The notes beneath the pieces are model-generated. The model was not told the origin of the DNA. It saw only the letters and a list, made by a program, of their open reading frames with translations, and ran no database searches. Both the position numbers and the translations under genes were made by a program. DNA of 64,000 nucleotides from assembly GCF_000720115.1 (NCBI RefSeq), contig NZ_JOIR01000005.1, forward strand, positions 248,001 through 312,000. The letters run 5' to 3'. Positions 34,009-43,718 of this stretch are shown here, piece by piece (positions within the stretch are counted from its first letter, which is position 1; every line of letters starts with the position of its first letter). Origin of the DNA: Streptomyces sp. NRRL F-2580 (GTDB taxonomy: Bacteria > Actinomycetota > Actinomycetes > Streptomycetales > Streptomycetaceae).

Positions 34009-35166
34009 ATGAGCAGCGAGAACCTCCCCCAGACCCCTGAGCAGCAGGGCCGCAAGCCCCGCGTGGCCGTCGTGTTCGGCGGCCGCAGCTCGGAACACGC
34101 CATCTCGGTCGTCACGGCGGGCGCCGTGCTGCGCTCCATCGACCGGTCCAAGTACGAGGTGCTGCCCATCGGCATCACGACGGACGGCCGATGGGCGCTG
34201 ACCGCCGACGAGCCCGAGCGGATGGCCATCGCCGACCGCCGGCTCCCGAGCGTCGAGGAGCTCGCCGACTCCGAGGACGGCGCCGTCGTCCTCTCGGTCG
34301 ACCCCGCGAGCCGCCAGGTCGTCTACACCGAGCCGGGCGCCGTCCCGAAGGCCCTCGGCGAGGTCGACGTCGTCTTCCCCGTCCTGCACGGCCCGTACGG
34401 CGAGGACGGCACCCTCCAGGGCCTCCTGGAGCTGTCCGGCATCCCGTACGTCGGCTCGGGCGTCCTCGCCTCGGCCGTCGGCCAGGACAAGGACTACATG
34501 AAGCGGGTGTTCACCTCCTTCGGGCTGCGCGTCGGCCCGTACGTGACCATCCGCCCGCGCGAGTGGGAAGCCGACCGGGACGCCGCCAAGGCGAAGATCC
34601 TGGACTTCGCCGCCGAGCACGGCTGGCCCCTGTTCATCAAGCCCGCCCGGGCCGGCTCCTCCATCGGCATCACCAAGGTCGACGACGAATCCGGCCTGGA
34701 CGCCGCCGTCAAGGAGGCCCGGCGCCACGATCCGAAGATCATTGTGGAGGCGCTGCTGCGCGGCCGCGAGATCGAGTGCGGGGTCCTGGAGTTCGAGGAC
34801 GGTCCGCGCGCCAGCGTGCCCGCCGAGATCCCGCCGGTCTCCAGCCACGACTTCTACGACTTCGAGGCGAAGTACATCGACTCCGCCTCCGGGATCGTGC
34901 CCGCCCCGCTCACCCCGGAGCAGACCGCCGAGGTGCAGCGGCTCGCGATCGAGGCCTTCGAGGCCGCGTCCTGCGAGGGCCTCGTGCGCGCCGACTTCTT
35001 CCTCACCGAGGACGGCACCTTCGTCATCAACGAGATCAACACGATGCCGGGCTTCACGCCGATCTCCATGTACCCGCTGATGTGGCAGAAGACGGGCGTC
35101 GCCTACCCGGAGCTGGTAGACCGCCTGATCCAGGCCGCCCTGACCCGCTCCACCGGGCTGCGCTAG
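34009..35166 (+). CDS. ddlA: D-alanine-D-alanine ligase
   Basis: 385 residues. ATP-grasp ligase making the D-Ala-D-Ala peptidoglycan terminus. Signatures: VVFGGRSSEHAISVVTAGAV near residue 20, HGPYGEDGTLQGLLE, the central ATP-grasp domain with FIKPARAGSSIGITKV, and FVINEINTMPGFTPISMYP at the end. A TACTCT hexamer (33994-33999) lies nine bases upstream of the ATG, so the gene may have its own near-leaderless promoter despite being only 39 bases after gpsA. A hairpin follows. Confidence 0.96.
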   Translation: MSSENLPQTPEQQGRKPRVAVVFGGRSSEHAISVVTAGAVLRSIDRSKYEVLPIGITTDGRWALTADEPERMAIADRRLPSVEELADSEDGAVVLSVDPASRQVVYTEPGAVPKALGEVDVVFPVLHGPYGEDGTLQGLLELSGIPYVGSGVLASAVGQDKDYMKRVFTSFGLRVGPYVTIRPREWEADRDAAKAKILDFAAEHGWPLFIKPARAGSSIGITKVDDESGLDAAVKEARRHDPKIIVEALLRGREIECGVLEFEDGPRASVPAEIPPVSSHDFYDFEAKYIDSASGIVPAPLTPEQTAEVQRLAIEAFEAASCEGLVRADFFLTEDGTFVINEINTMPGFTPISMYPLMWQKTGVAYPELVDRLIQAALTRSTGLR

Positions 35167-35186
35167 GCAGGCACGCGAAGACACGA

Positions 35187-35219
35187 CGACCGCCCGCCGG
35201 GATGCCCGGCGGGCGGTCG
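35187..35219. terminator. Bidirectional terminator after ddlA
   Basis: 15-bp perfect stem CGACCGCCCGCCGGG / CCCGGCGGGCGGTCG with a three-base loop, between convergent genes. Confidence 0.9.
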
Positions 35220-35259
35220 CTGTGAGTCGGAGCGGCCTTCCGGCCGCAGCCGGCGAGGA

Positions 35260-35751
35260 TCAGTACGAGGAGAATCCCAAGGGCACCGTCTTGGAGATCG
35301 CCGCGGACAGCCCGACCAGCATCCCCGCGTCCGTGGCATGCTCCTTGTCGACCAGGACCTCCGTATACGCCTTCCGCATCCCGGAGACGAAACGGAACCC
35401 CCCGTCGGACTGCTTGTCCAGCAGCCAGGCGACATCGTTGACGTGGACGCCCTCCTGCTTCTCATCCAGCATCTCGGGGGGCTTGGGGACACCGCACCGC
35501 AGTACGATCGCCGAGCCGCCCCACGCGGCCGTCAGAGCGGACTCCGGATCGGTCCGGGTCCGCTCCAGACCGGCCACCGTCTCCGGAAGCTCCTCGTGCA
35601 GTGCCGCACAGAGCTCCCCGATGGCGGCGGGGGGCGTGGGCGGCGGATCCACCCGGGCCTCGGAATCGCCCGGTGAGCACGCCGCGAGGCCCAGCAGGGC
35701 CAGCGCGGCGGGCAGGGCCAGGACACGGAGGGGCCGGCGGTGAGTGGTCAT
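35260..35751 (-). CDS. DUF3515 family lipoprotein
   Basis: 163 residues. The N-terminus has a lipoprotein signal: RRPLRVLALPAALALLGLAAC with the lipobox LAAC (Cys near residue 25). The rest has the DUF3515 features as I recall them, with two further cysteines (ELCAALHEELP; VLRCGVPKP) and DVAWLLDKQSDGGFRF. Exported and membrane-anchored; function unknown. An in-frame GTG three bases upstream is an alternative start. The next minus-strand gene upstream ends just before it begins. Confidence 0.83.
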   Translation of the reverse strand: MTTHRRPLRVLALPAALALLGLAACSPGDSEARVDPPPTPPAAIGELCAALHEELPETVAGLERTRTDPESALTAAWGGSAIVLRCGVPKPPEMLDEKQEGVHVNDVAWLLDKQSDGGFRFVSGMRKAYTEVLVDKEHATDAGMLVGLSAAISKTVPLGFSSY

Positions 35752-35774
35752 CACCGGCCAAGAGTAGACGGGGG

Positions 35775-36008
35775 CTACAGATGGACCACCGGGCAGGTCA
35801 AGGTGCGGGTGATCCCCTCCACCTGCTGGACCTTGGCCACGACCATGCGGCCGAGCTCGTCCACGGTGTCGGCCTGGGCGCGCACGATCACGTCGTACGG
35901 GCCGGTCACGTCCTCGGCCTGGATCACCCCCGGGATCTGGCCGATGGACTCGGCGACGAACGACGCCTTGCCCACCTCGGTCTGGATAAGGATGTACGCC
36001 TGTACCAC
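35775..36008 (-). CDS. Lrp/AsnC ligand-binding-domain protein (no DNA-binding domain)
   Basis: 77 residues: a stand-alone RAM domain (VQAYILIQTEVGKASFVAES; VIQAEDVTGPYDVIVRAQAD; VVAKVQQVEGITRTLTC) of the AsnC_trans_reg type. These small dimeric domains bind amino acids; without a helix-turn-helix it cannot bind DNA in the usual way and may modulate full-length Lrp proteins. GTG 36008 follows TGGAGG. It lies upstream of the DUF3515 gene on the same strand and diverges from thiL. Confidence 0.88.
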   Translation of the reverse strand: MVQAYILIQTEVGKASFVAESIGQIPGVIQAEDVTGPYDVIVRAQADTVDELGRMVVAKVQQVEGITRTLTCPVVHL

Positions 36009-36253
36009 GGAACCTCCAGGGCGGCCACGAGGATCATTTCCCCTAACCTTCGGGTGGGCCCCACACGCTCGACAGGGCCGGGGGAAGAAGGGACGCCACG
36101 GTACCGCGTCGCCGTGCGCCGCGGGGAGACCTGCGGGCCCGGCGCCACGCACAGCGGGGCGCACGGAGAGCAGAAGTTGACGTATCTGTTGACGGTACCC
36201 AGAGCTGTGACGGCTCGCGACCGCAAGCGGACTGGCCAAGAAGGGGCACAGCG

Positions 36254-37237
36254 ATGAAGGGCACTGTGGGCGAGCTGGGGGAGTTCGGGCTGATCAGGGA
36301 GCTCACCTCACGGCTCACCACCACCCCGGCGGTCCGGCTCGGGCCGGGCGACGACGCCGCGGTGGTGTCGGCCCCCGACCGGAGGGTCGTGGCGAGCACC
36401 GACATCCTCCTCGAAGGCCGGCACTTCCGGCGCGACTGGTCCACGGCCTACGACGTCGGCCGCAAGGCCGCCGCGCAGAACCTCGCCGACATCGCCGCCA
36501 TGGGCGCGGTGCCGACCGCGCTACTGCTCGGCCTCGTCGTCCCCGCCGAACTCCCGGTCACCTGGCCCACCGAGCTGATGGACGGCATCCGCGACGAGTG
36601 CCAGGTCGCCGGCGCGGCCGTGGTCGGCGGGGACGTGGTCCGCGGCGACGTCATCACCGTCGCCATCACCGCCCTCGGCGACCTGCGCAACCACGAGCCC
36701 GTGCTGCGCTCCGGCGCCCAGCCCGGCGACGTCGTCGCCGTCACCGGCTGGCTGGGCTGGTCCGCCGCAGGCTTCGCCGTGCTCTCGCGCGGCTTCCGCT
36801 CCCCGCGGGCGTTCGTGGAGGCGCACCGGCGCCCCGAACCGCCCTACCACGCGGGCCCCGCCGCCGCCGGGCTCGGCGCCACCGCCATGACCGACGTCAG
36901 CGACGGCCTGATCGCCGACCTCGGGCACATCGCCGAGGCCAGCAAGGTACGGATCGACCTGCACTCGGGGGCCGTCGACATCCCGACCCAGATGCACGAC
37001 ATCGGGCAGGCCGTCGGCGTGGACCCGCTGCAGTGGGTGCTCACCGGGGGAGAGGACCACGCGATCGTGGCGACCTTCCCGCCCGACGTGAAGCTCCCCG
37101 CCCGCTGGAAGGTCATCGGCGAGGTGCTGAACCGCTCCGCGCTGCCCCAGGTGACCGTGGACGGCGCGCCCTGGACCAGCACCGGCGGCTGGGACCACTT
37201 CGGGGCCGACCCGGCCGCCCAGGACGGCGCGCCGTGA
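36254..37237 (+). CDS. thiL: Thiamine-monophosphate kinase
   Basis: 327 residues. Phosphorylates thiamine monophosphate to the diphosphate cofactor. PurM/ThiL-type signatures: [51 protein letters not shown], and later [20 protein letters not shown] and [12 protein letters not shown]. thiD overlaps by four bases, giving a two-gene thiamine operon. Confidence 0.95.
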   Translation: MKGTVGELGEFGLIRELTSRLTTTPAVRLGPGDDAAVVSAPDRRVVASTDILLEGRHFRRDWSTAYDVGRKAAAQNLADIAAMGAVPTALLLGLVVPAELPVTWPTELMDGIRDECQVAGAAVVGGDVVRGDVITVAITALGDLRNHEPVLRSGAQPGDVVAVTGWLGWSAAGFAVLSRGFRSPRAFVEAHRRPEPPYHAGPAAAGLGATAMTDVSDGLIADLGHIAEASKVRIDLHSGAVDIPTQMHDIGQAVGVDPLQWVLTGGEDHAIVATFPPDVKLPARWKVIGEVLNRSALPQVTVDGAPWTSTGGWDHFGADPAAQDGAP

Positions 37238-38034
37238 GCACGGCCCCGCCGCTGTGCCTGACCGTCGCCGGATCCGACTCCGGCGGCGGCGCGGGCGTCC
37301 AGGCCGACGTCAAGACGATGCTCGCCCTCGGCGTGCACGGCATGAGCGTCGTGACGGCCGTGACGGCACAGAACTCGCTCGGGGTACGGGGAGCCTGGGA
37401 GCTGCCCGCCGAGGCCGTCACGGCCCAGTACCGGGCCGTCGTGGACGACATCGGCGTCCAGGCCGTGAAGACCGGGATGCTGTCCTCGGCCCTGCTGGTG
37501 GAGACGGTGGCGGCACTGCTCGCCGACACCCCCGCCCCGGCCGTCGTGGACCCCGTGGGCGTCTCCAAACACGGGGACGCGCTGCTCGCCGTCTCGGCGC
37601 TGGACGCCGTACGCAAGGACCTGCTGCCGCGGGCCACCGTGGCCACGCCCAACCTGGACGAGGTGGCGCAGCTCACGGGCGTGCGGGTGGAGACCGAGGA
37701 GGACATGCGGCGGGCCGCCGACGCGATCCTCGGCTTCGGGCCGCGGTGGGCGCTGATCAAGGGCGGACACCTCGCGGCGCACGGCGGCGAGGCGGTGGAC
37801 CTGCTCACCGACGGCACCGAGGAGCGGTGGCTGCGCGCCCCCCGCCACGACAACCGGCACACCCACGGCACGGGCTGCACCCTCGCCAGCGCGATCGCGG
37901 CGGGCCTGGCCAAGGGCCTGGCCGTCCCGGAGGCGGTCACGGCCGCCAAGGAGTACGTCACGGGCGCCCTCGCCGCCGGCTTCGCGCTCGGCGGGGGCAT
38001 CGGCCCGGTGGATCACGCCTGGCGGTGGCGCTGA
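37234..38034 (+). CDS. thiD: Hydroxymethylpyrimidine/phosphomethylpyrimidine kinase
   Basis: 266 residues, ribokinase fold. Phosphorylates HMP and HMP-phosphate in thiamine synthesis. N-terminal [21 protein letters not shown]-terminal anion-hole motif [18 protein letters not shown]. The GTG start overlaps the thiL stop (GTGA). No TPP riboswitch-like leader is evident before thiL. A very strong terminator follows. Confidence 0.95.
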   Translation: MSTAPPLCLTVAGSDSGGGAGVQADVKTMLALGVHGMSVVTAVTAQNSLGVRGAWELPAEAVTAQYRAVVDDIGVQAVKTGMLSSALLVETVAALLADTPAPAVVDPVGVSKHGDALLAVSALDAVRKDLLPRATVATPNLDEVAQLTGVRVETEEDMRRAADAILGFGPRWALIKGGHLAAHGGEAVDLLTDGTEERWLRAPRHDNRHTHGTGCTLASAIAAGLAKGLAVPEAVTAAKEYVTGALAAGFALGGGIGPVDHAWRWR

Positions 38035-38051
38035 GCCCCGCCGGGCAAGGC

Positions 38052-38087
38052 AAAAGGCCGGTTCACCAGAGGTGAACCGGCCTTTTT
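38052..38087. terminator. Bidirectional terminator between thiD and rpmB
   Basis: 16-bp stem AAAAGGCCGGTTCACC / GGTGAACCGGCCTTTT, A-run on one side and T-run on the other, so it is intrinsic in both directions. Confidence 0.93.
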
Positions 38088-38122
38088 GGCAACCGGAAAG
38101 GGCTGCGCTACGACGGGAGGCG

Positions 38123-38308
38123 TCAGCGCGAGACCTTGCCGGCCTTGATGCACGAGGTGCAGGCGTTGAGGCGCTTCGGCGTCCCATTGACCACGGCACG
38201 GACGCGCTGGATGTTCGGGTTCCAGCGACGCGAGGTGCGGCGGTGCGAGTGGGAGATGTTGTTGCCGAAGCTCGGCCCCTTGGCGCAAACGTCGCAGTTG
38301 GCAGCCAC
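38123..38308 (-). CDS. rpmB: Ribosomal protein L28 (zinc-ribbon form)
   Basis: 61 residues. L28 with [21 protein letters not shown] at the start and [13 protein letters not shown] at the end. Both CxxC pairs are kept, so this is the zinc-binding (C+) form; Streptomyces often carry a second, zinc-free L28 under Zur control. GTG 38308 follows TTGGAGTG. Confidence 0.95.
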   Translation of the reverse strand: MAANCDVCAKGPSFGNNISHSHRRTSRRWNPNIQRVRAVVNGTPKRLNACTSCIKAGKVSR

Positions 38309-38550
38309 AGGTCACTCCAAGACTTCAGATGCAATTACAGTGAAACCGGCGCACCGGAATCAGAGATCTGAAGTGGTTTGCCGGGGAATGATGGCCCGAC
38401 TCTCATCGGGCAACCGGAGCAGCATACAACGACTGCGTCCGTCCAAGAAAACTACCATGACCGCCGCTGCCCCCGCCCCGAGGTCCGGACGTCCGGGCAG
38501 ACCTTGGCTACCCTGCGGTGAACCCTGGCCCGCACGAGGAGGAACGCCCG

Positions 38551-40248
38551 GTGCCGCACCAGCCGCAGCCGCAGGCCCCTGACGAGCTCGACGCCGAAGC
38601 GGTGCGCACCTGGAGCTCGCTGGCCCTGGCCGCACTGGGCCGGGCCCGCGAGGACATCGACGCGATCAACGTCTACCCGGTCGCCGACGCGGACACCGGG
38701 ACCAACCTCTACCTCACCGCCGAATCCGCCGACCGCGCGCTGGACGACGCCTTCACGAAGGTGACCGAGGGCACAGCGCCCGCCTCCCTGGCCCACGCCG
38801 TACGCGCCTGGGCGCACGGCGCGCTCGTCGGGGCCCGGGGGAACTCCGGGACGATCCTGGCCCAGCTGCTGCGCGGAGTGGCCGACGTACTCGGCGACGA
38901 GCCCGGCGCGGCCAAGGCCGCGGAGACCGGGGCCGCGGAGACCGGCTCCGGGCCGCGCGGCTCCGGTGCGCTGCTGGCGCAGGCCCTGACCCGGGCCGCC
39001 GAGGAGGCGTACGCCGCCGTCTCGCACCCGGTGGAGGGCACCATGCTCACCGTCGCCCGCGCCGCCGCGCGGGCCGGCGAGACCGCCGGAGCCGCCGCCG
39101 GGACCGCGGCCGACGTGGCCCGCGCCGCCTACGACGGTGCCCGCGCCGCCCTGGCCGAGACCCCCGGACAGCTCGCCGCGCTCGGCCGGGCCGGGGTGGT
39201 CGACGCCGGGGGCTGCGGGCTGGTCGCCGTACTCGGGGCGCTGTGGCAGGCGCTGTCCGGGCAGGAACCGGCCGCCGAACCCGTACGCGGCCGGGCCGTG
39301 CCCGTGCCGCAGCCCGCGGACCCGTGCGCCCAGGACGACGAGGGGCCCGCGTACGAGGTGATCTACCTGCTGGAGGCCTCCGAGGCGGCGATCGGCGAAC
39401 TGCGCGAACGCCTCGACGGGCTCGGCGACTCCCTGGTCGTGGTCGGCGGCGACGGGCTGTGGAACGTCCACGTGCACGTCGACGACCCCGGCGCGGCCGT
39501 GGAGGCCGGAGTCGTCGCAGGGCGGCCGTACCGGATACGGATCACACACTTCGGGGACGAGCGGCGCCGGGGGCGCGGCGAGCGCGCCCAGCGGGCCGTG
39601 GTCGCCGTGGTCCCCGGCGAGGGACTGGCCGGGCTGTGCGGGGAGGCGGGAGCCACCGCCGTGCTCGTGCGCTCCGGAGAGGTCCCCGCCGTACCCGAAC
39701 TGCTCGACGCCATCCGCCGCGCCCACGCCCGCGAGGTGGTCCTGCTGCCGGGCGGCGCCGAGCTGCGCGCCGCCGCGGCCGCCGCGGCGGAACAGGCCCG
39801 CGCCGAAGGGGTGCGGGTGGCCGTGATCCCCACCCGCTCCGCGGTCCAGGGGCTGGCCGCCCTCGCCGTGCACGACCCGGACGCCAGCTTCGACGAGGAC
39901 GTGGTCGCCATGACGGCGGCGGCCGGCGCCACCCGGTACGGGGAACTGGCCGTCGCCGAACGGCAGTCCTTCACCTCCGCCGGCATCTGCCAGGCCGGCG
40001 ACGTGCTCGGCCTCATCGACGGGGACGTCGCCGTGATCGGCTCGGACCTGGCCGAGACCGCCGAGGCGGTCCTGGAACGCATGCTCGGCTCCGGCGGCGA
40101 ACTCGTCACCCTGGTCCTCGGAGCCGAGGTGGCGGACGCGCTCGCCGAGCGCCTGGAGGCGTACGTCCAGCACGGCCACCTGGCCGTGGACACCGTGACC
40201 TACCGGGGCGGCCGGTATTCGGCGCCGCTCCTCATCGGGGTGGAATAG
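38551..40248 (+). CDS. DAK2-domain fatty-acid-kinase-like protein (FakA/YloV family)
   Basis: 565 residues. N-terminal DAK2/DhaL domain (residues 15-210): AINVYPVADADTGTNLYLT binds the ADP-magnesium site, with GARGNSGTILAQLLRG and SHPVEGTMLTVAR. The C-terminal half (about 270-565) is the FakA-type domain, containing GDGLWNVHVHVDDPGAAVEAG. In Firmicutes such proteins phosphorylate fatty acids with a FakB partner; no FakB/DegV gene is visible here. GTG 38551 is preferred because GAGGAGG lies eight bases upstream. It directly precedes recG, a conserved pairing. Confidence 0.85.
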   Translation: MPHQPQPQAPDELDAEAVRTWSSLALAALGRAREDIDAINVYPVADADTGTNLYLTAESADRALDDAFTKVTEGTAPASLAHAVRAWAHGALVGARGNSGTILAQLLRGVADVLGDEPGAAKAAETGAAETGSGPRGSGALLAQALTRAAEEAYAAVSHPVEGTMLTVARAAARAGETAGAAAGTAADVARAAYDGARAALAETPGQLAALGRAGVVDAGGCGLVAVLGALWQALSGQEPAAEPVRGRAVPVPQPADPCAQDDEGPAYEVIYLLEASEAAIGELRERLDGLGDSLVVVGGDGLWNVHVHVDDPGAAVEAGVVAGRPYRIRITHFGDERRRGRGERAQRAVVAVVPGEGLAGLCGEAGATAVLVRSGEVPAVPELLDAIRRAHAREVVLLPGGAELRAAAAAAAEQARAEGVRVAVIPTRSAVQGLAALAVHDPDASFDEDVVAMTAAAGATRYGELAVAERQSFTSAGICQAGDVLGLIDGDVAVIGSDLAETAEAVLERMLGSGGELVTLVLGAEVADALAERLEAYVQHGHLAVDTVTYRGGRYSAPLLIGVE

Positions 40249-40274
40249 CGGGCTTGTCAGCGCCATGGTGTGCA

Positions 40275-42470
40275 ATGGAACACGTGCCCGCGCTCGACGA
40301 AGACCTCAAGAAGACGCTCGGACCCGCCACCGCCAAGGTGCTGGCCGAGCAGCTCGGCCTGCACACGGCCCTGGACCTGCTCCACCACTACCCGCGGCGG
40401 TACGCCGAGCGCGGTGAGCTGACCTCGCTGGCCGAGCTCGCCGACCAGATCGACGAGCACGTGACCGTCGTCGCGCAGGTCGCCGACGCCCGGATCCTGA
40501 CCTTCAACGGGGGCCGCGGCAAGCGCCTGGAGGTGACCATCACCGACGGCAGCGGCCGCCTCCAGCTGGTCTTCTTCGGCGCCGGCGTCCACAAGCCGCA
40601 CAAGGACCTGCTGCCCGGCAGCCGCGCGATGTTCGCCGGCAAGGTCTCCAAGTTCAACCACAAGCTCCAGCTCGCCCACCCCGCGTACGAGCCGCTCGGC
40701 GCGGACGCCTCCGACCGGGACGCCGCCACCGCCTTCGCGAGCCAGCTCATCCCGATCTACCCGGCCTGCGCGAAGCTGGAGTCCTGGAAGATCGCCAAAT
40801 GCGTGGACGCGGTGCTGCCCAGCGCCCGGGAGGCCGTTGACCCGCTGCCGCCCGCCCTGCGCGAGGGCCGCGGGCTGGTCCCGCTCACCGAGGCCCTGCT
40901 GAAGATCCACCGGCCCGCCACCAAGGCCGACATCGAGGACGCCCGCCAGCGCCTGAAGTGGGACGAGGCCTTCGTCCTCCAGGTCGCCCTCGCCCGCCGC
41001 CGCCACGCCGACGCCCAGCTCCCGGCCGTCCCCCGCCGCCCCGCACCCGGCGGCCTCCTCGACTCCTTCGACGCGAAGCTCCCCTTCACCCTCACCGACG
41101 GCCAGCGCACCGTCTCGAAGGAGATCTTCGACGACCTGGCCACCAGCCACCCCATGCACCGCCTCCTCCAGGGCGAAGTCGGCAGTGGCAAGACGATGGT
41201 GGCCCTGCGGGCCATGCTCGCCGTCGTGGATTGCGGGGGGCAGGCGGCGATGCTCGCGCCCACCGAGGTGCTCGCGCAGCAGCACCACCGGTCCATCGTC
41301 GAGATGATGGGCGAGCTCGCCGAGGGGGGCATGCTCGGCGGCTCCGACCAGGGCACCAAGGTGGTGCTCCTCACCGGGTCGATGGGGATGCCCGCGCGCC
41401 GGCAGGCCCTGCTGGACCTGGTCACCGGCGAGGCCGGGATCGTGATCGGCACGCACGCGCTGATCGAGGACAAGGTGCAGTTCCACGACCTCGGGCTGGT
41501 GGTCGTGGACGAACAGCACCGCTTCGGCGTCGAGCAGCGCGACGCCCTCAGGTCCAAGGGGAAGCAGCCCCCGCACCTGCTGGTGATGACCGCGACCCCG
41601 ATCCCGCGCACGGTCGCCATGACCGTCTTCGGCGACCTGGAGACCTCCGTCCTCGACCAGCTGCCCGCCGGGCGCTCGCCGATCGCCACCCACGTGGTGC
41701 CCGCCAAGGACAAGCCGCACTTCCTCGCCCGGGCCTGGGAACGTGTCCGCGAGGAGGTGGAGAAGGGCCATCAGGCGTACGTGGTGTGCCCGCGCATCGG
41801 CGACGGAGAGGACGAGCCCAAGAAGAAGAAGGCAGCCGAGGAGGACGGGGACAAGCGGCCCCCGCTGGCCGTGCTGGAGATCGCCGAGCAGCTCGCCCGC
41901 GGCCCGCTCGCCGGGCTGTCCGTGGAGGTGCTGCACGGCCGGATGGACCCGGCTGACAAGGACGACGTCATGCGGCGCTTCGCCGCGGGCGAGGTCAAGG
42001 TGCTCGTCGCCACCACCGTCATCGAGGTCGGTGTGAACGTCCCGAACTCCACCGTCATGGTGATCATGGACGCGGACCGGTTCGGCGTCTCCCAGCTCCA
42101 CCAGCTGCGCGGCCGCGTCGGCCGCGGCTCGGCGCCCGGACTGTGCCTGCTGGTCAGCGAGATGCACGAGGCCAGCCCCGCCCGGGCCCGGCTGGCCGCC
42201 GTCGCCGCCACCCTCGACGGCTTCGAGCTCTCCCGCATCGACCTGGAGCAGCGCCGGGAGGGCGACGTGCTGGGCCAGGCCCAGTCGGGCGTGCGCTCCT
42301 CGCTGCGCATGCTCGCCGTCATCGAGGACGAGGAGGTCATCGCGCAGGCCCGCGAGGAGGCCACCCGCGTCGTCGCCGAAGACCTCGCGCTGGAGCGGCT
42401 GCCGGGCCTGCGGACCGCGCTGGACGCCCTGCTCGACACCGAGCGCGAGCAGTACCTGGAGAAGGGCTGA
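40275..42470 (+). CDS. recG: ATP-dependent DNA helicase RecG
   Basis: 731 residues. Branch-migrating helicase that remodels stalled forks and Holliday junctions. N-terminal wedge/OB domain (VTVVAQVADARILTFNGGRG), helicase motif I GEVGSGKTMVALRA, motif II VVDEQHRFG, motif III TATPIPRT, motif VI QLHQLRGRVGRG. A short Lys-rich insert (KKKKAAEEDGDK) lies before the second helicase domain. ATG 40275 is 27 bases after the FakA-like gene; a GTG at 40284 is a possible alternative. Confidence 0.95.
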   Translation: MEHVPALDEDLKKTLGPATAKVLAEQLGLHTALDLLHHYPRRYAERGELTSLAELADQIDEHVTVVAQVADARILTFNGGRGKRLEVTITDGSGRLQLVFFGAGVHKPHKDLLPGSRAMFAGKVSKFNHKLQLAHPAYEPLGADASDRDAATAFASQLIPIYPACAKLESWKIAKCVDAVLPSAREAVDPLPPALREGRGLVPLTEALLKIHRPATKADIEDARQRLKWDEAFVLQVALARRRHADAQLPAVPRRPAPGGLLDSFDAKLPFTLTDGQRTVSKEIFDDLATSHPMHRLLQGEVGSGKTMVALRAMLAVVDCGGQAAMLAPTEVLAQQHHRSIVEMMGELAEGGMLGGSDQGTKVVLLTGSMGMPARRQALLDLVTGEAGIVIGTHALIEDKVQFHDLGLVVVDEQHRFGVEQRDALRSKGKQPPHLLVMTATPIPRTVAMTVFGDLETSVLDQLPAGRSPIATHVVPAKDKPHFLARAWERVREEVEKGHQAYVVCPRIGDGEDEPKKKKAAEEDGDKRPPLAVLEIAEQLARGPLAGLSVEVLHGRMDPADKDDVMRRFAAGEVKVLVATTVIEVGVNVPNSTVMVIMDADRFGVSQLHQLRGRVGRGSAPGLCLLVSEMHEASPARARLAAVAATLDGFELSRIDLEQRREGDVLGQAQSGVRSSLRMLAVIEDEEVIAQAREEATRVVAEDLALERLPGLRTALDALLDTEREQYLEKG

Positions 42471-42542
42471 GCGGCACGACCTATCGTTGGAGTGCCGCGG
42501 CAGCCCCGCGGCGCCCCCTACCGCCGTACCGAAGGACCCCAG

Positions 42543-43121
42543 ATGACCCGCGTGATCGCCGGCAGCGCCGGCGGGCGACGGCTGGCCGTGCCCCCCGGCA
42601 CCGGCACCCGCCCGACCTCGGACCGGATGCGCGAAGGCCTCTTCTCCACCTGGGAGTCGCTGCACGGCGTGGAGGGGGCGCGAGTGCTCGACCTGTACGG
42701 CGGCTCCGGCGCCGTCGGCCTGGAATCGCTCTCCCGCGGCGCGGCCCACACCCTGCTCGTCGAGTCCGATGCCAAGGCAGCCAAGGCGATCCGGGACAAC
42801 ATCAGGACGCTGGGCCTGCCCGGCGCGGAGTTCCGCGCGGGCAAGGCCGAGCAGATCGTGGCGGCCAAGGCCGCCGGGGACCCGTACGACATCGTCTTCC
42901 TGGACCCGCCGTACGCCGTGGACAGCTCCGACCTGCGGGAGATCCTCCTCACACTCCGGTCCAATGGCTGGATCACCGGCGATGCGCTCGTCACCGTGGA
43001 GCGCAGCACCAGGAGCGGTGCCTTCCCGTGGCCCGAGGGCTTCGAGCCGCTCCGGTCGCGCAAGTACGGCGAGGGCACCCTGTGGTACGGCCGCGCCGCC
43101 TTCACCAGCGAAGACTCATGA
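42543..43121 (+). CDS. rsmD: 16S rRNA (guanine(966)-N(2))-methyltransferase
   Basis: 192 residues. N-terminal RVIAGSAGGRRLAVPPGTGT, then TRPTSDRMREGLFSTW, SAM-binding VLDLYGGSGAVGLESLSRGA and the catalytic DPPY motif (FLDPPYAVD). Modifies G966 of 16S rRNA. The rsmD-coaD order is widely conserved. Confidence 0.94.
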   Translation: MTRVIAGSAGGRRLAVPPGTGTRPTSDRMREGLFSTWESLHGVEGARVLDLYGGSGAVGLESLSRGAAHTLLVESDAKAAKAIRDNIRTLGLPGAEFRAGKAEQIVAAKAAGDPYDIVFLDPPYAVDSSDLREILLTLRSNGWITGDALVTVERSTRSGAFPWPEGFEPLRSRKYGEGTLWYGRAAFTSEDS

Positions 43122-43135
43122 ACGAGGGAGTTCAG

Positions 43136-43615
43136 TTGCGCCGCGCCGTCTGTCCGGGGTCCTTCGATCCCATCCACAACGGACACCTCGACATCATCGG
43201 ACGCGCCTCCAGGCTCTACGACGTCGTGCACGTTGCCGTGATGATCAACAAGTCGAAGCAGAGCCTGTTCACCGTCGAGGAGCGGATCGAGCTGATCCGC
43301 GAGGCGACCGCCGACTACGGCAACATCCAGGTCGAGTCCTTCCACGGCCTCCTCGTCGACTTCTGCAAGCAGCGCGACATCCCGGCCATCGTCAAGGGCC
43401 TGCGCGCGGTCAGCGACTTCGACTACGAGCTCCAGATGGCGCAGATGAACATGGGCCTGTCGGGCGTCGAGACGCTGTTCGTCCCGACCATCCCCACCTA
43501 CAGCTTCCTGTCCTCCTCGCTGGTCAAGGAGGTCGCGGCCTGGGGCGGCGACGTCGCCCACCTGCTGCCGGCGCACGTGCACACGGCCCTCCTGGAGCGG
43601 CTGCGCAACCGCTGA
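43136..43615 (+). CDS. coaD: Phosphopantetheine adenylyltransferase
   Basis: 159 residues. Fourth step of coenzyme A synthesis. The nucleotidyltransferase motif is PGSFDPIHNGHLDII, here with His where T is common (TxGH/HxGH), and YSFLSSSLVKEVA forms the other ATP-binding signature. TTG 43136 is chosen because GAGGGAG lies five bases upstream and the length matches homologs; an ATG at 43118 overlapping the rsmD stop would add six residues. Confidence 0.93.
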   Translation: MRRAVCPGSFDPIHNGHLDIIGRASRLYDVVHVAVMINKSKQSLFTVEERIELIREATADYGNIQVESFHGLLVDFCKQRDIPAIVKGLRAVSDFDYELQMAQMNMGLSGVETLFVPTIPTYSFLSSSLVKEVAAWGGDVAHLLPAHVHTALLERLRNR

Positions 43616-43718
43616 CCGCCTGACGGGCCGTCAGTCAGTGTCGGGCGCCCGCCCGCTGGCCTTACAGTCGTCCCGTCCGTCTCAGGAACCGCCCGAGGCC
43701 GAGAGAGTGCGAGCCCCC

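Noticed and set aside
36009..36253. Possible TPP riboswitch upstream of thiL
   Set aside because: The CTGAGA and other thi-box signatures are not seen in this gap.
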